Shown here one piece after another: positions 26,592 through 34,343 of a DNA stretch of 64,000 bases (positions within the stretch are counted from its first letter, which is position 1; each line of letters starts with the position of its first letter). The notes under the pieces are model-generated. The model saw only the letters and a program-made list of their open reading frames with translations. It made no database searches and was not told the DNA's origin. The DNA is taken from assembly GCF_036178145.1 (NCBI RefSeq), contig NZ_CP108067.1, positions 8,943,001 to 9,007,000 of the forward strand. Reading direction: 5' to 3'. The translations under genes and the position numbers were made by a program. Origin of the DNA: Streptomyces sp. NBC_00273. Lineage in GTDB: Bacteria; Actinomycetota; Actinomycetes; Streptomycetales; Streptomycetaceae.

Positions 26592-27364
26592 CGGCGTTCC
26601 CGGTGCTCGCCGCCGCGGACACCCCCTCCCTCCTGCACGGGACCCTGGCCGTCGCCGCCCCGGTGGCCTTCCTGGCGGGACTCGTCTCCTTCCTCTCGCC
26701 CTGCGTGCTGCCGCTCGTACCGGGCTACCTCAGCTACGTGACCAGCCTGTCGGTCTCCGACCTGGCCGAGGCCCGCGGCGGGCGCCGCAGCCGGATGGCG
26801 GCCGGCGCGCTTCTCTTCGTCCTCGGCTTCACGGCGGTCCTCGTCTCCGGCGGAGCGCTGTTCGGGTACTTCGGCCGCACCCTGCTGGCCCACCAGGAGG
26901 TGGTCACCCAGGTGCTCGGTGTCTTCACCGTGCTCATGGGGCTGTCCTTCATGGGGTTCCTGCCGGGTTTCACCCAGCGGGAGTTCCGCAGCCACCGGCG
27001 GCCCGCCCTCGGACTGGCCGGAGCCCCCGTGCTGGGCGCGGTGTTCGCCGTCGGCTGGACGCCCTGCATCGGCCCGACGCTGGCCGCCGTACAGGCGCTG
27101 GCCTGGAGCGAGGCCAGCGCGGCCCGCGGGGCGCTGCTCATGGCGGCGTACTGTCTCGGCCTGGGGCTGCCGTTCGTCCTGGCCGCGCTGGCCTTCAGGC
27201 GGGCCCTGGGCGCCTTCGGCCTGGTCAAACGCCACTACCCGTGGGTCCTGCGGATCGGCGGCGGGATGCTCGTGCTCGTCGGCGTACTGCTGGCCACCGG
27301 GGTGTGGAACGACCTGGTGTACCGGCTGCAGTTGTGGAGCGCGGACTTCACCACCGCCGTGTGA
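26588..27364 (+). CDS. ccdA: CcdA/DsbD-beta membrane electron transporter
   Basis: 258 residues with six predicted TM helices. LVSFLSPCVLPLVPGYLSYV and FAVGWTPCIGPTLAAVQAL contain the paired intramembrane Cys that relay electrons from cytosolic thioredoxin to exported thioredoxins. It overlaps the upstream gene as ATGA. Together with the two flanking thioredoxin-like lipoproteins and the downstream DsbD-alpha-like protein it reconstitutes DsbD from separate subunits. Confidence 0.93.
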   Translation: MTAFPVLAAADTPSLLHGTLAVAAPVAFLAGLVSFLSPCVLPLVPGYLSYVTSLSVSDLAEARGGRRSRMAAGALLFVLGFTAVLVSGGALFGYFGRTLLAHQEVVTQVLGVFTVLMGLSFMGFLPGFTQREFRSHRRPALGLAGAPVLGAVFAVGWTPCIGPTLAAVQALAWSEASAARGALLMAAYCLGLGLPFVLAALAFRRALGAFGLVKRHYPWVLRIGGGMLVLVGVLLATGVWNDLVYRLQLWSADFTTAV

Positions 27365-27441
27365 GCGGCTCCCCGTACGGGCCCGACCCGAAGACCCGAG
27401 AACCGATCCGTTCTCCCGACCCAAGAGGCACAGAGACCAAG

Positions 27442-28038
27442 ATGAACGTTTCCTCGCGTACGAGGCGCACGAGGCGCACGACGCATAACCGGACGGCCCG
27501 GACCGTGGTCGCCCTCCTCACCCTGGCCGCGCTCACGGCCTGCGGCGGCCAGTCCGCCGAGGACGACGCGGCCGCGGGCGCAGCGCCGCCGCCCACCACC
27601 GGCTTCACCGAGAACGGGGTCACCGTCACCCTCTCGGTGTCCGACTGGCACGCGCCGAAGGGCACGCTGACCGCCGTCTTCACCCCCGAGAAGAAGGGCT
27701 TCCACCTGTACAGCACCGAACTGCCGCCCACCGGTGTGGAAGGCGTGGGCCGGCCGACCGCGATGGACGTCACCGGGGTCCTCAAGGCCGACGGGAAGCT
27801 GACGGCCGGCGCCGACGTACGGTCCATCAGCGTGCCCGGCGTCGACGCCCCGATGCCCGTCTACCCGGACGGCCCCGTCACCACCACCCTGCCCGTCCGC
27901 GCCGACGGCAACGGGGACGCGACCGTGCTGCTCGGATACGCGAGCTGCAGCGCGAAGGAGGGCTGCACCATTCCGGTCGCCGACCACCCCGTGCACCTGC
28001 GCCTCACGGACGACGGTCCGACGTTCGCCGCCCACTAG
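27442..28038 (+). CDS. DsbD N-terminal (alpha) domain-like lipoprotein
   Basis: 198 residues. The lipobox is LTLAALTAC. The mature protein is beta-rich (VTVTLSVSDWHAPKGTLTAVFTPEKKGFHLY) with two Cys in LLGYASCSAKEGCTIPV, which resembles the CxxxxxC-P active loop of the DsbD alpha domain. It would take electrons from the thioredoxin-like lipoproteins and reduce client proteins. It is 77 bp after ccdA, and a two-component system follows after 34 bp. The alpha-domain assignment is by motif and context only. Confidence 0.7.
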   Translation: MNVSSRTRRTRRTTHNRTARTVVALLTLAALTACGGQSAEDDAAAGAAPPPTTGFTENGVTVTLSVSDWHAPKGTLTAVFTPEKKGFHLYSTELPPTGVEGVGRPTAMDVTGVLKADGKLTAGADVRSISVPGVDAPMPVYPDGPVTTTLPVRADGNGDATVLLGYASCSAKEGCTIPVADHPVHLRLTDDGPTFAAH

Positions 28039-28072
28039 GAGGGCCCCCGGAACGAACCCCTAAGGTGTGCCC

Positions 28073-28804
28073 ATGCCCAGCGTCCTGGTCGTGGAAGACG
28101 ACCCCAGCATCCGCCAGTCACTCATCGAAGTCCTGGCGGAGCACGGGTATGCCGTACGCAGCGTGGGCGACGGGTTCGGCGCCCTGCGCGAGGTCACCCA
28201 GACGCCCGTCGACGCGGTGGTCCTCGACCTCGGCCTGCCCGACCTGGACGGGGGAGACGCACTGCGCATGATCCGGGGGATATCCTCCGTCCCCGTCCTG
28301 GTGGCCACCGCCCGCGACGACGAGACCGAAATCATCAAGCTCCTCAACGCCGGCGCCGACGACTACCTGGTCAAGCCCTTCTCCGGAGGACAGCTCATAG
28401 CCCGCCTCTCCGCCGTACTGCGGCGCACCAGCCACGTGCCCCCCGCGGGCGCCGCCCACACCGGGCCGGGTGCACGGCCGGCGCCGGCCGCCGACCCGCT
28501 GGGCGCCACCACCGTGGGCGAGCTGGCGGTGGACCCCGGCGCCCGTACCGCGTACCTGGCCGGCCGGGAGCTCCACCTCACCCGGCGGGAGTTCGACCTG
28601 CTGGCCTTCCTCGCCCACCACACCGGCCAGGTCGTCTCCAAACGCAGGCTGCTGACCGAGGTCTGGCGCGAGCCGTACGTCGACGACCAGACCGTCGACG
28701 TGCACCTGTCGTCGCTGCGCCGCAAGCTCGGCGAACGCGCGGCGGCCCCGCGCTACCTGCTGACGGTCCGCGGCGTCGGCATCAAACTCGTGGCCCCGCG
28801 GTGA
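28073..28804 (+). CDS. OmpR/PhoB-family response regulator
   Basis: 243 residues. The receiver has an ED pair at 8-9, phospho-Asp52 in VVLDLGLPDLDG and Lys in VKPF. The winged helix shows LTRREFDLLAFLAHHTGQVVSK and VDVHLSSLRRKLGE..VRGVGIKL. ATG 28073 was preferred to an in-frame GTG 6 nt upstream because AAGGTG is better spaced. It follows the DsbD-alpha-like gene closely and is likely the activator of the two bipartite promoters in this region (inference). Confidence 0.94.
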   Translation: MPSVLVVEDDPSIRQSLIEVLAEHGYAVRSVGDGFGALREVTQTPVDAVVLDLGLPDLDGGDALRMIRGISSVPVLVATARDDETEIIKLLNAGADDYLVKPFSGGQLIARLSAVLRRTSHVPPAGAAHTGPGARPAPAADPLGATTVGELAVDPGARTAYLAGRELHLTRREFDLLAFLAHHTGQVVSKRRLLTEVWREPYVDDQTVDVHLSSLRRKLGERAAAPRYLLTVRGVGIKLVAPR

Positions 28805-30213
28805 GACGCTCACTGGCGGGAGTCGCGCTCGCCGTGACGTCCATGGTCGCCCTCTCCTTCCTCATACCCCTGGGCGCACTGGTGATGTCGCTGGTCAAGG
28901 AGCAGAGCGTCACCGCGGCCGAGCAGCGCGCCGCAGCCCTCGCACCCGTCCTCACGCTCACCACGGATCCGTCCGCGCTGCGGGAATCCGCCGCCGGACT
29001 CGACGCGGCCGAGCACCTGGTCATCCATCTCCCCGACGCGCAGAGCCTCGGCGACTCCCAGGCTCCCGTGAAACTGCTCGAACGGGCCCAGCAGGGACGC
29101 GAGTCCATCTCCCAGAAGACCCCCGGCGGATGGATCTGCCTGCAGCCCGTGGTGCTCCCCGGCGACCGGGTCGCCGTCATCGAGAACTTCGTCCCCGACG
29201 AGGAACTGACCCGCGGGGTCAAGGCCTCCTGGGCGGTCATGCTCCTGCTCGCGGTCGGCCTGGTCGGCGGCTCGGTGCTGGTCGCCGACCGGCTCGGGGC
29301 CAAGGTCGTCCGGTCCTCCAAGAAGCTCGCCCAGGCCTCGCACACCCTCGGTCAGGGCAATCTGGACACCCGGGTGGAGCCCATGGGCCCCAAGGAACTG
29401 CGCGACGCCGGCGTCGCCTTCAACGCCATGGCCCACCGCATGACCGAACTGCTCGCCATCGAGCGCGAACTGGTCGCCGATCTGTCCCACCGGCTGCGCA
29501 CCCCGCTGACCGCCCTGCACCTGGCATCGGAGCGAATGGCCGGCACACCGGAGTCGGCCAGGGTCGAGGCGGCGGTCCACGCGCTGGAGTCGGAACTCCA
29601 GGCCATCATCGCCACGGCGCGGACACCGCTCGCCGTGGGCCCGATGGGCCACGGCATGCGCAGCGCGGAGACGAACACGGGTCGGCAGACGACCGGGGCG
29701 GGGCCGTCGCCCGAGTGCCCCCGGTCCGAGGCCGCCGAGGTCGTGCGGCGCCGGACCGCCTTCTGGTCGGTCCTGGCGGAGCAACAGGACCGACCCTGTT
29801 CCCTGGACCTCACCCAGGAGCCCACGGCCGTCAGCCTCAGCGACGACGACATCGCCGCGGTGGTGGACGCGCTCATCGGCAACGTCTTCAGCCACACCCC
29901 GGCCGGCACCGCGTTCGGGGTCCGCGTCGCCCGCACCGCCCAGGCCGTGGAACTGGTGGTGGAGGACTCCGGGCCCGGCATTCCGGAACCGGACCGGGCC
30001 CTCTCCCGCGGGAGCAGCACGGGCTCCTCGGGGCTCGGGCTCGACATCGCCCGCAGGGCCGCGGCCGTCACCGGCGGCACGATGCGCATCGCACACGGCC
30101 CGCAGGGAGGCGCGCACATCACCGTGGTCTTCGCCCTGGCACCGCCCGCGCCGCCCGAGCGCGGACCGCGCGGCTCGCGCAGGCGGGCGCGGTGGTGGCC
30201 GCGCACGCGATGA
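28801..30213 (+). CDS. sensor histidine kinase
   Basis: 470 residues. TM1 is at about 8-31, an extracytoplasmic loop of about 110 residues includes a single Cys (WICLQP), TM2 is at about 142-163, then HAMP. HisKA is VADLSHRLRTPLTALHL with His230; the ATPase motifs are ALIGNVFSHTP, EDSGPGIP and SGLGLDIARRAA. The GTG overlaps the regulator stop (GTGA). The Arg in place of the usual Glu after His (SHR versus SHE) is seen in many actinobacterial kinases. The lone sensor-domain Cys beside a thiol-reduction operon is suggestive of redox input but unproven. Confidence 0.93.
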   Translation: MRRSLAGVALAVTSMVALSFLIPLGALVMSLVKEQSVTAAEQRAAALAPVLTLTTDPSALRESAAGLDAAEHLVIHLPDAQSLGDSQAPVKLLERAQQGRESISQKTPGGWICLQPVVLPGDRVAVIENFVPDEELTRGVKASWAVMLLLAVGLVGGSVLVADRLGAKVVRSSKKLAQASHTLGQGNLDTRVEPMGPKELRDAGVAFNAMAHRMTELLAIERELVADLSHRLRTPLTALHLASERMAGTPESARVEAAVHALESELQAIIATARTPLAVGPMGHGMRSAETNTGRQTTGAGPSPECPRSEAAEVVRRRTAFWSVLAEQQDRPCSLDLTQEPTAVSLSDDDIAAVVDALIGNVFSHTPAGTAFGVRVARTAQAVELVVEDSGPGIPEPDRALSRGSSTGSSGLGLDIARRAAAVTGGTMRIAHGPQGGAHITVVFALAPPAPPERGPRGSRRRARWWPRTR

Positions 30214-30280
30214 CCGTGCACGGGCCCACCGGGGCGATGGTGGACGGGGAGAGCCGCGGGAGCCGTGGCAGGATGCCGTG

Positions 30281-30868
30281 ATGATCTCCAACTCGCCGAT
30301 ACCGCACGTCGTTCCCGCAGGTCGCATGGCCCGGTCGGAACAGCCCGTGCTCGCGCTGACCGGTGGGTGGGAGCTGCGCCCCTGGCACCCGGACGACGCG
30401 GACGCGTTGTGCGCCGCCGGCCAGGACCGGGCCGTACGCCTCTGGAACCGGCTGACGGTGAGCTCCCCGGAAGAGGCGCGTCAGCGCATCGAGCGCATGC
30501 ACCGGCGCTGGCGGGCCGAGCTCGGCGCGATCTGGGCCGTCGCCCGGCCGGACGGTCCGGCCGTGGGCCTGATCGGCTGGAACGACGTCGACCTCCAGGG
30601 CGGCAGCGCCGAGATCGTCTACTGGCTGCTGCCCGCGGCACGTGGCGGGGGCGTCGCCGCCGAGGCGACACGGCGGGTCAGCCGGTGGGCACTGGACGAC
30701 CTCGGCCTGCACCGTCTGCGGTTGTGCCACTCGGTGGCGAACCCGGCGTCGTGCCGCGTGGCGGACCAGGCCGGATACACCTTCGAAGGCACCATGCGCG
30801 GCGCACTGCTGCACGCCGACGGGTGGCACGACCAGCACCTGCACGCCCTGGTCCGGGGGGATGTCTGA
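30281..30868 (+). CDS. GNAT-family N-acetyltransferase
   Basis: 195 residues. WELRPWHPDDADALCAAGQD begins the fold, GLIGWNDVDLQGGSAEIVYWLLPAARGGGVAAEATRR carries the acetyl-CoA motif A (a Rx3G/A-like loop) and LHRLRLCHSVANPASCRVADQAGYTFEGTMR is the RimJ/L-type C-terminal signature. It may acetylate a small molecule or ribosomal-type protein; the substrate is unknown. The ATG at 30281 follows GCAGGATG. It ends 48 bp before a convergent gene. Confidence 0.9.
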   Translation: MISNSPIPHVVPAGRMARSEQPVLALTGGWELRPWHPDDADALCAAGQDRAVRLWNRLTVSSPEEARQRIERMHRRWRAELGAIWAVARPDGPAVGLIGWNDVDLQGGSAEIVYWLLPAARGGGVAAEATRRVSRWALDDLGLHRLRLCHSVANPASCRVADQAGYTFEGTMRGALLHADGWHDQHLHALVRGDV

Positions 30869-30916
30869 TCCCACGACGGTCAGCGACCGCACGGGGCGCC
30901 GCAAGGAGTGCGGCCG

Positions 30917-31651
30917 TCAGCTGCAGTCCCACATGAACCGGCCCTCGAGGTGGTCGGAGCTGACGAAGACGAAGCCGCTTCCGTATCCGAAGTTCAGGAA
31001 GAACGGATCATCTGCCGCCTCACCTCGGTCCTCGAACTGGCAGAGGAACAGCCAGGAGGGGTCGATGCCGAAGGCCTGGTAGTTGGGGTAGACGGCCTCA
31101 CCCCCAAGGAAGTCCGCGGGCCAGTCCTCTTCGGGATGTTCGGCCTCTGGGCCCTCGCCCCGCAGGTACCGGGAGCACGCGGCGGCCTGGTTCGCTGCTT
31201 CGTCGAGTTCTGGCGGTACCGGAGTCAGCTCGGTCAGCCATTCGACGGGGACCTCCGTGTGTTCCGGACCCCACCGCCACAGGGTGCGCCCCTGCGTGCC
31301 GGGGGAGCCGATCGACGCGAAGGGCGGTATTCGTCCACCGGGCTGGACCAGGACGACGGCCTCGCCGTCGTCCGGAGTGTTACCGCCCATGACCACGTCA
31401 TCCTCGTGCAGGAACAGGTACGCGAGGCGCACCTCGTCTCCCGGCACCCGGAACTGGCCTATGAACACCAGGGCCTCGCCCGTACGCGGATGCACCGGCC
31501 AGGCCGGTCCGTCCAGCCAGACCGGCTGCCCGCCGAACTTCGACACCGGTTCCGTGACCGGCTCGCGCGCAGCCCGGAAGGACATCCGCAGCCGCGGCAG
31601 GAAGGCGGCGTCGTAGGGGCCCGCGGCACGGCCCGTCGGCTCGGAGATCAT
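30917..31651 (-). CDS. DUF1963 (YwqG-like) protein
   Basis: About 244 residues, soluble. Conserved-looking blocks are SKFGGQPVWLDGPAWPVHPRTGEALVFIGQF, LAYLFLHEDD, YPNYQAFGIDPSWLFLCQFEDRG and a C-terminal FVFVSSDHLEGRFMWDC, which match the DUF1963 pattern of Trp/Pro-rich barrels. No biochemical role is known to me. Start is uncertain: a GGAGG lies only one base before ATG 31651, so a start upstream or downstream is possible. Same strand as the SGNH hydrolase and PadR genes upstream of it. Confidence 0.75.
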   Translation of the reverse strand: MISEPTGRAAGPYDAAFLPRLRMSFRAAREPVTEPVSKFGGQPVWLDGPAWPVHPRTGEALVFIGQFRVPGDEVRLAYLFLHEDDVVMGGNTPDDGEAVVLVQPGGRIPPFASIGSPGTQGRTLWRWGPEHTEVPVEWLTELTPVPPELDEAANQAAACSRYLRGEGPEAEHPEEDWPADFLGGEAVYPNYQAFGIDPSWLFLCQFEDRGEAADDPFFLNFGYGSGFVFVSSDHLEGRFMWDCS

Positions 31652-31701
31652 GCCTCCGACGCTACGCCACCCCACTGACAGCACCCGGCCCTGGGCCGTC
31701 T

Positions 31702-32487
31702 CTAGTCGACGGCGGAGGCCAGCGGCAGCAGTGCGGGGCGTTTCGCGGTGCGGCCGTCGCCGGAGGAGCGGCCGCGGAGGCGGCGGCCCAGCCAGGGGCC
31801 GAGGAACGCGGCCGCCCAGCGCAGCTCGGCCGCCACGGTCGAGCCCCCCGGGGCGGTCGGCCGCGGTGGCAGCGGATGCGTCCAGGTGTCGTCGCTGCCG
31901 GGCAGGCCGACGGCGTGGGCGAGGGCCGCGGCGATCCGTTCGTGGCCGACGGGGCTGGCGTGCAGGCGGTCGTCGGTCCACATCCGCGGGTCGGTCACGG
32001 CGGCCGGCCGGGCCGTCTCGGCGACGGCGACCCCGTGGCGGGCGGCCGCCGCGCGGATGCGGTCGTTGAGGTCGGCTATGCGCGGTGCGGCAGGTCGGGC
32101 GAGGGGCACGAGCACGCTGAGGTCGGGGAAGGTCACCGTCGCCACGCGGGCCCCGGCGGCCGTGAGCGCGGCGAACATCTCCTCCAGGTGCCCGGCGACC
32201 TCCGCGGCGTCGAACCGGGGCCGGAGGATGTCGTTGACCCCGGCGACGACGGTGGCCAGGTCGGGGCGCAGGGCCAGGGCGGGGCCCAGTTGTTCGGCGC
32301 GCACCTGGCCGGCGAGACGTCCCCGGACGGCCAGATTGGCGTACTGGAGGCCGGGATTGACGGCGGCGAGGTGTTCGGCGAACCGGTCGGCGAAGCCGCG
32401 CAGGCCCACGGAGTCGTCCCCGTCGCCGAGGCCTTCGGTCTGACTGTCGCCCAGGGCGACGTAGCGCAGGTACTCACCGTTCGGCAC
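31702..32487 (-). CDS. SGNH/GDSL-family esterase
   Basis: 261 residues. Block I is YVALGDSQTEGLGDG (nucleophile Ser in GDS), block II includes LAVRGRLAGQ (Gly), block III VVAGVNDIL (Asn) and block V DDRLHASPVGHERIA (Asp-x-x-His). It is cytoplasmic with no signal peptide. Its GTG start lies inside the 3' end of the PadR gene (14-bp overlap), so it is PadR-controlled. The C-terminal tail (about 205-261) is basic and not part of the fold. Confidence 0.9.
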   Translation of the reverse strand: MPNGEYLRYVALGDSQTEGLGDGDDSVGLRGFADRFAEHLAAVNPGLQYANLAVRGRLAGQVRAEQLGPALALRPDLATVVAGVNDILRPRFDAAEVAGHLEEMFAALTAAGARVATVTFPDLSVLVPLARPAAPRIADLNDRIRAAAARHGVAVAETARPAAVTDPRMWTDDRLHASPVGHERIAAALAHAVGLPGSDDTWTHPLPPRPTAPGGSTVAAELRWAAAFLGPWLGRRLRGRSSGDGRTAKRPALLPLASAVD

Positions 32488-33040
32488 GGGCCAGCCTCTC
32501 CTTCAGGATCGCCGCGCTCCGGCGGCACCAGTCGCGGTGTCCCTGCTCGAAGGCGAGGCCGCGCAGACCGGTCAGGTATCCGCCGATCCGCTCGCCGTGG
32601 AGCAGGAACTCGTCCTCGTCCATGTCGCCGCGCATCTTGCGCAGCACCTTGCCGATCAGCTCGATCTTGGCGTCGGCGGCGGCCGCGCGCGCTTCGAGCT
32701 GCGCGATCACCGGTCCGATGCCGATCCGGTCGGCGGTCTGGACCTTGACGAGGAGGTCGTCACGGATGACGGAGGACTTGAGCGGGGCCGCGGCGAACTC
32801 CTCCAGTTCGGTGCGGCCGGCCTCGGTGACCTGGAAGAGACGTTTGTTGGGCCGGGCCTCCTGGACCACCTCGCGGCCCTCGACCAGCCCCTCCTTCTCC
32901 AGCTTGGCCAGCTCGGCGTACAGCTGCTGGGGCAGGGCGTGCCAGAAGTTCGCGACGCCGATGTCGAAGGACTTCGCCAGTTCGTATCCGCTGAACTCGC
33001 CGTCCAGCAGCGCCGCCAGTACGGCATGTCGCAGAGCCAT
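32474..33040 (-). CDS. PadR-family regulator with C-terminal Vir domain
   Basis: 188 residues. The N-terminal winged helix is ALRHAVLAALLDGEFSGYELAKSFDIGVANFWHALPQQLYAELAKLEKEGLVE. The long helical C-terminal region (about 95-185) ending GYLTGLRGLAFEQGHRDWCRRSAAIL is that of subfamily 1 PadRs. It starts 39 bp from a 38-bp concentric palindrome, so autorepression plus control of the divergent SnoaL-like gene is very likely. It cotranscribes with the SGNH esterase. Confidence 0.93.
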   Translation of the reverse strand: MALRHAVLAALLDGEFSGYELAKSFDIGVANFWHALPQQLYAELAKLEKEGLVEGREVVQEARPNKRLFQVTEAGRTELEEFAAAPLKSSVIRDDLLVKVQTADRIGIGPVIAQLEARAAAADAKIELIGKVLRKMRGDMDEDEFLLHGERIGGYLTGLRGLAFEQGHRDWCRRSAAILKERLARAER

Positions 33041-33078
33041 CGCGCTCGCCCCTTCCCCTTCCTCGCCGACCCCTGCAT

Positions 33079-33116
33079 CATACTCATGAAAGTGACTAGT
33101 CAGATTCATGAGTATG
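33079..33116. promoter_or_regulatory. 38-bp near-perfect palindromic operator between PadR and SnoaL-like genes
   Basis: The outer arms CATACTCATGAA (33079-33090) and TTCATGAGTATG (33105-33116) are perfectly complementary. They enclose a second perfect palindrome TGACTAGTCA (33093-33102) on the same centre, leaving only two mismatched pairs in 38 bp. It is strikingly AT-rich for this genome. It is the presumed PadR operator and overlaps both divergent promoters. Confidence 0.85.
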
Positions 33117-33132
33117 AATGCCAGGAGGGGTC

Positions 33133-33546
33133 ATGGAGACTGCCGAACGCTTCCGCGCCGCCGTGGAGAAGCGGGATCTCACTGCGTTGGAGGGCCTGTT
33201 CACCGAGGACGTCCGGTTCTACAGCCCGGTGAAGTTCACGCCCTTCGAGGGTCGGCCCATGGTCCTCGGACTCTTCGGGGTCCTGATGCGCGTCTTCGAG
33301 GACTTCCGCTACGTCGGCGACTTCGAGGGCGCGGCCGAGACCAGCGCCGGCGGCCAGGAGCTCCCGGCGGAGGTCCTGCTCTTCCGGGCGGCGGTGGACG
33401 GCCGGGAGATCCACGGGATCGACATGCTCCACTTCGACGAGGCGGGCCGGATCAAGGAGTTCACCGTGATGGTCCGCCCGCAGTCCGCCGTGCAGGCCCT
33501 GGGGCAGGCGGTCCTGGCCGGCCTGGTCGCCGACGGTCTCGCCTAG
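33133..33546 (+). CDS. SnoaL-like (NTF2-fold) protein
   Basis: 137 residues. TAERFRAAVEKRDLTALEGLFTEDVRFYSPV is the usual SnoaL_2 start, and GIDMLHFDEAGRIKEFTVMVRPQSAVQAL the usual end. Such proteins are cytoplasmic cone-shaped binding folds, some of them isomerases or hydrolases. The ATG follows AGGAGGGG. Its promoter overlaps the PadR palindrome. Its stop overlaps the convergent methyltransferase stop by 4 bp. Confidence 0.9.
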   Translation: METAERFRAAVEKRDLTALEGLFTEDVRFYSPVKFTPFEGRPMVLGLFGVLMRVFEDFRYVGDFEGAAETSAGGQELPAEVLLFRAAVDGREIHGIDMLHFDEAGRIKEFTVMVRPQSAVQALGQAVLAGLVADGLA

Positions 33547-34277
33547 GAGGTCGGGCGCAGGACCAGGGAGACGAAGCCGAAGCTGTCCCGGTAGCCGTGC
33601 AGCCATTCCGCACGCCGGATGGTGGCCGTCCGCAGTACCTCGGCGGCGTCCGGATCGGCGGGGTGGTCGAGGGCCCATGAGGCCAGCGATCCCAAGCACG
33701 ACCACTCGTACGCGTCCAGCTCCTCGCGCGTGCTGACGTGTGCGTGTACGGGAGCCCACCCGTCGTCGACGACGAGGTCCACGGTGGTCGCGAGGTCGTC
33801 GAGCTCACCGAAGATCTCGACGGCCTCCCGGGAGGGCGCGCGGTCCCAGAAGCTCTCGCCGAGCAGCACGCGGCCGCCGGGAGCCAGGTGCTCCCGGGCC
33901 GCCGCGAGGGTCGGCAGCAGGCCGCCGAAGGCGTGGGTGGCCCCGACGCTGAGCACCAGGTCGAAGGGCCGGTCGGAGACGAAGTCCGCGGCCTTCTGCT
34001 GGTGCACGACCAGACGGTCCTGGACGCCGAGCAGGCCCGCCGACCGGCGGGCCTGCGTCACGGACTCCTCCGAGGTGTCCACGCCCTCGGCGTGCAGACG
34101 GGGGTGCGTGGCCAGGGCGCGCAGAAGCCATTCCGCAGTACCGCACCCCAGGTCGAGCACCCGCTCGCCGTCGCGCGGTGCGCCGTGTTCGAGCAGGCGG
34201 CGTACCGATGCGTCACCGAGCGGGGCCTTGATGGGGTGGTCGGCGTGGGCGATCCTGGAGATCTGTTCATGATTCAC
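33543..34277 (-). CDS. class I SAM-dependent methyltransferase
   Basis: 244 residues. Motif I is ERVLDLGCGTAEWLLRAL, then an acidic Glu/Asp at the strand-2 end (AEGVDTSE), FDLVLSVGATHAFGG and LAPGGRVLLGESFWDR. The C-terminus RDSFGFVSLVLRPTS matches the truncated gene at the left window edge. A GTG at 34277 was taken as start because the domain begins there; its ribosome-binding site is weak, so the start is uncertain. The substrate is unknown. Confidence 0.85.
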   Translation of the reverse strand: MNHEQISRIAHADHPIKAPLGDASVRRLLEHGAPRDGERVLDLGCGTAEWLLRALATHPRLHAEGVDTSEESVTQARRSAGLLGVQDRLVVHQQKAADFVSDRPFDLVLSVGATHAFGGLLPTLAAAREHLAPGGRVLLGESFWDRAPSREAVEIFGELDDLATTVDLVVDDGWAPVHAHVSTREELDAYEWSCLGSLASWALDHPADPDAAEVLRTATIRRAEWLHGYRDSFGFVSLVLRPTS

Positions 34278-34343
34278 CGGGGCAGCTTGCCAACGCCGTA
34301 GCCCGTGCGCACCCCATTTCCGTCCGAGTGCCGGACAGGCCAC

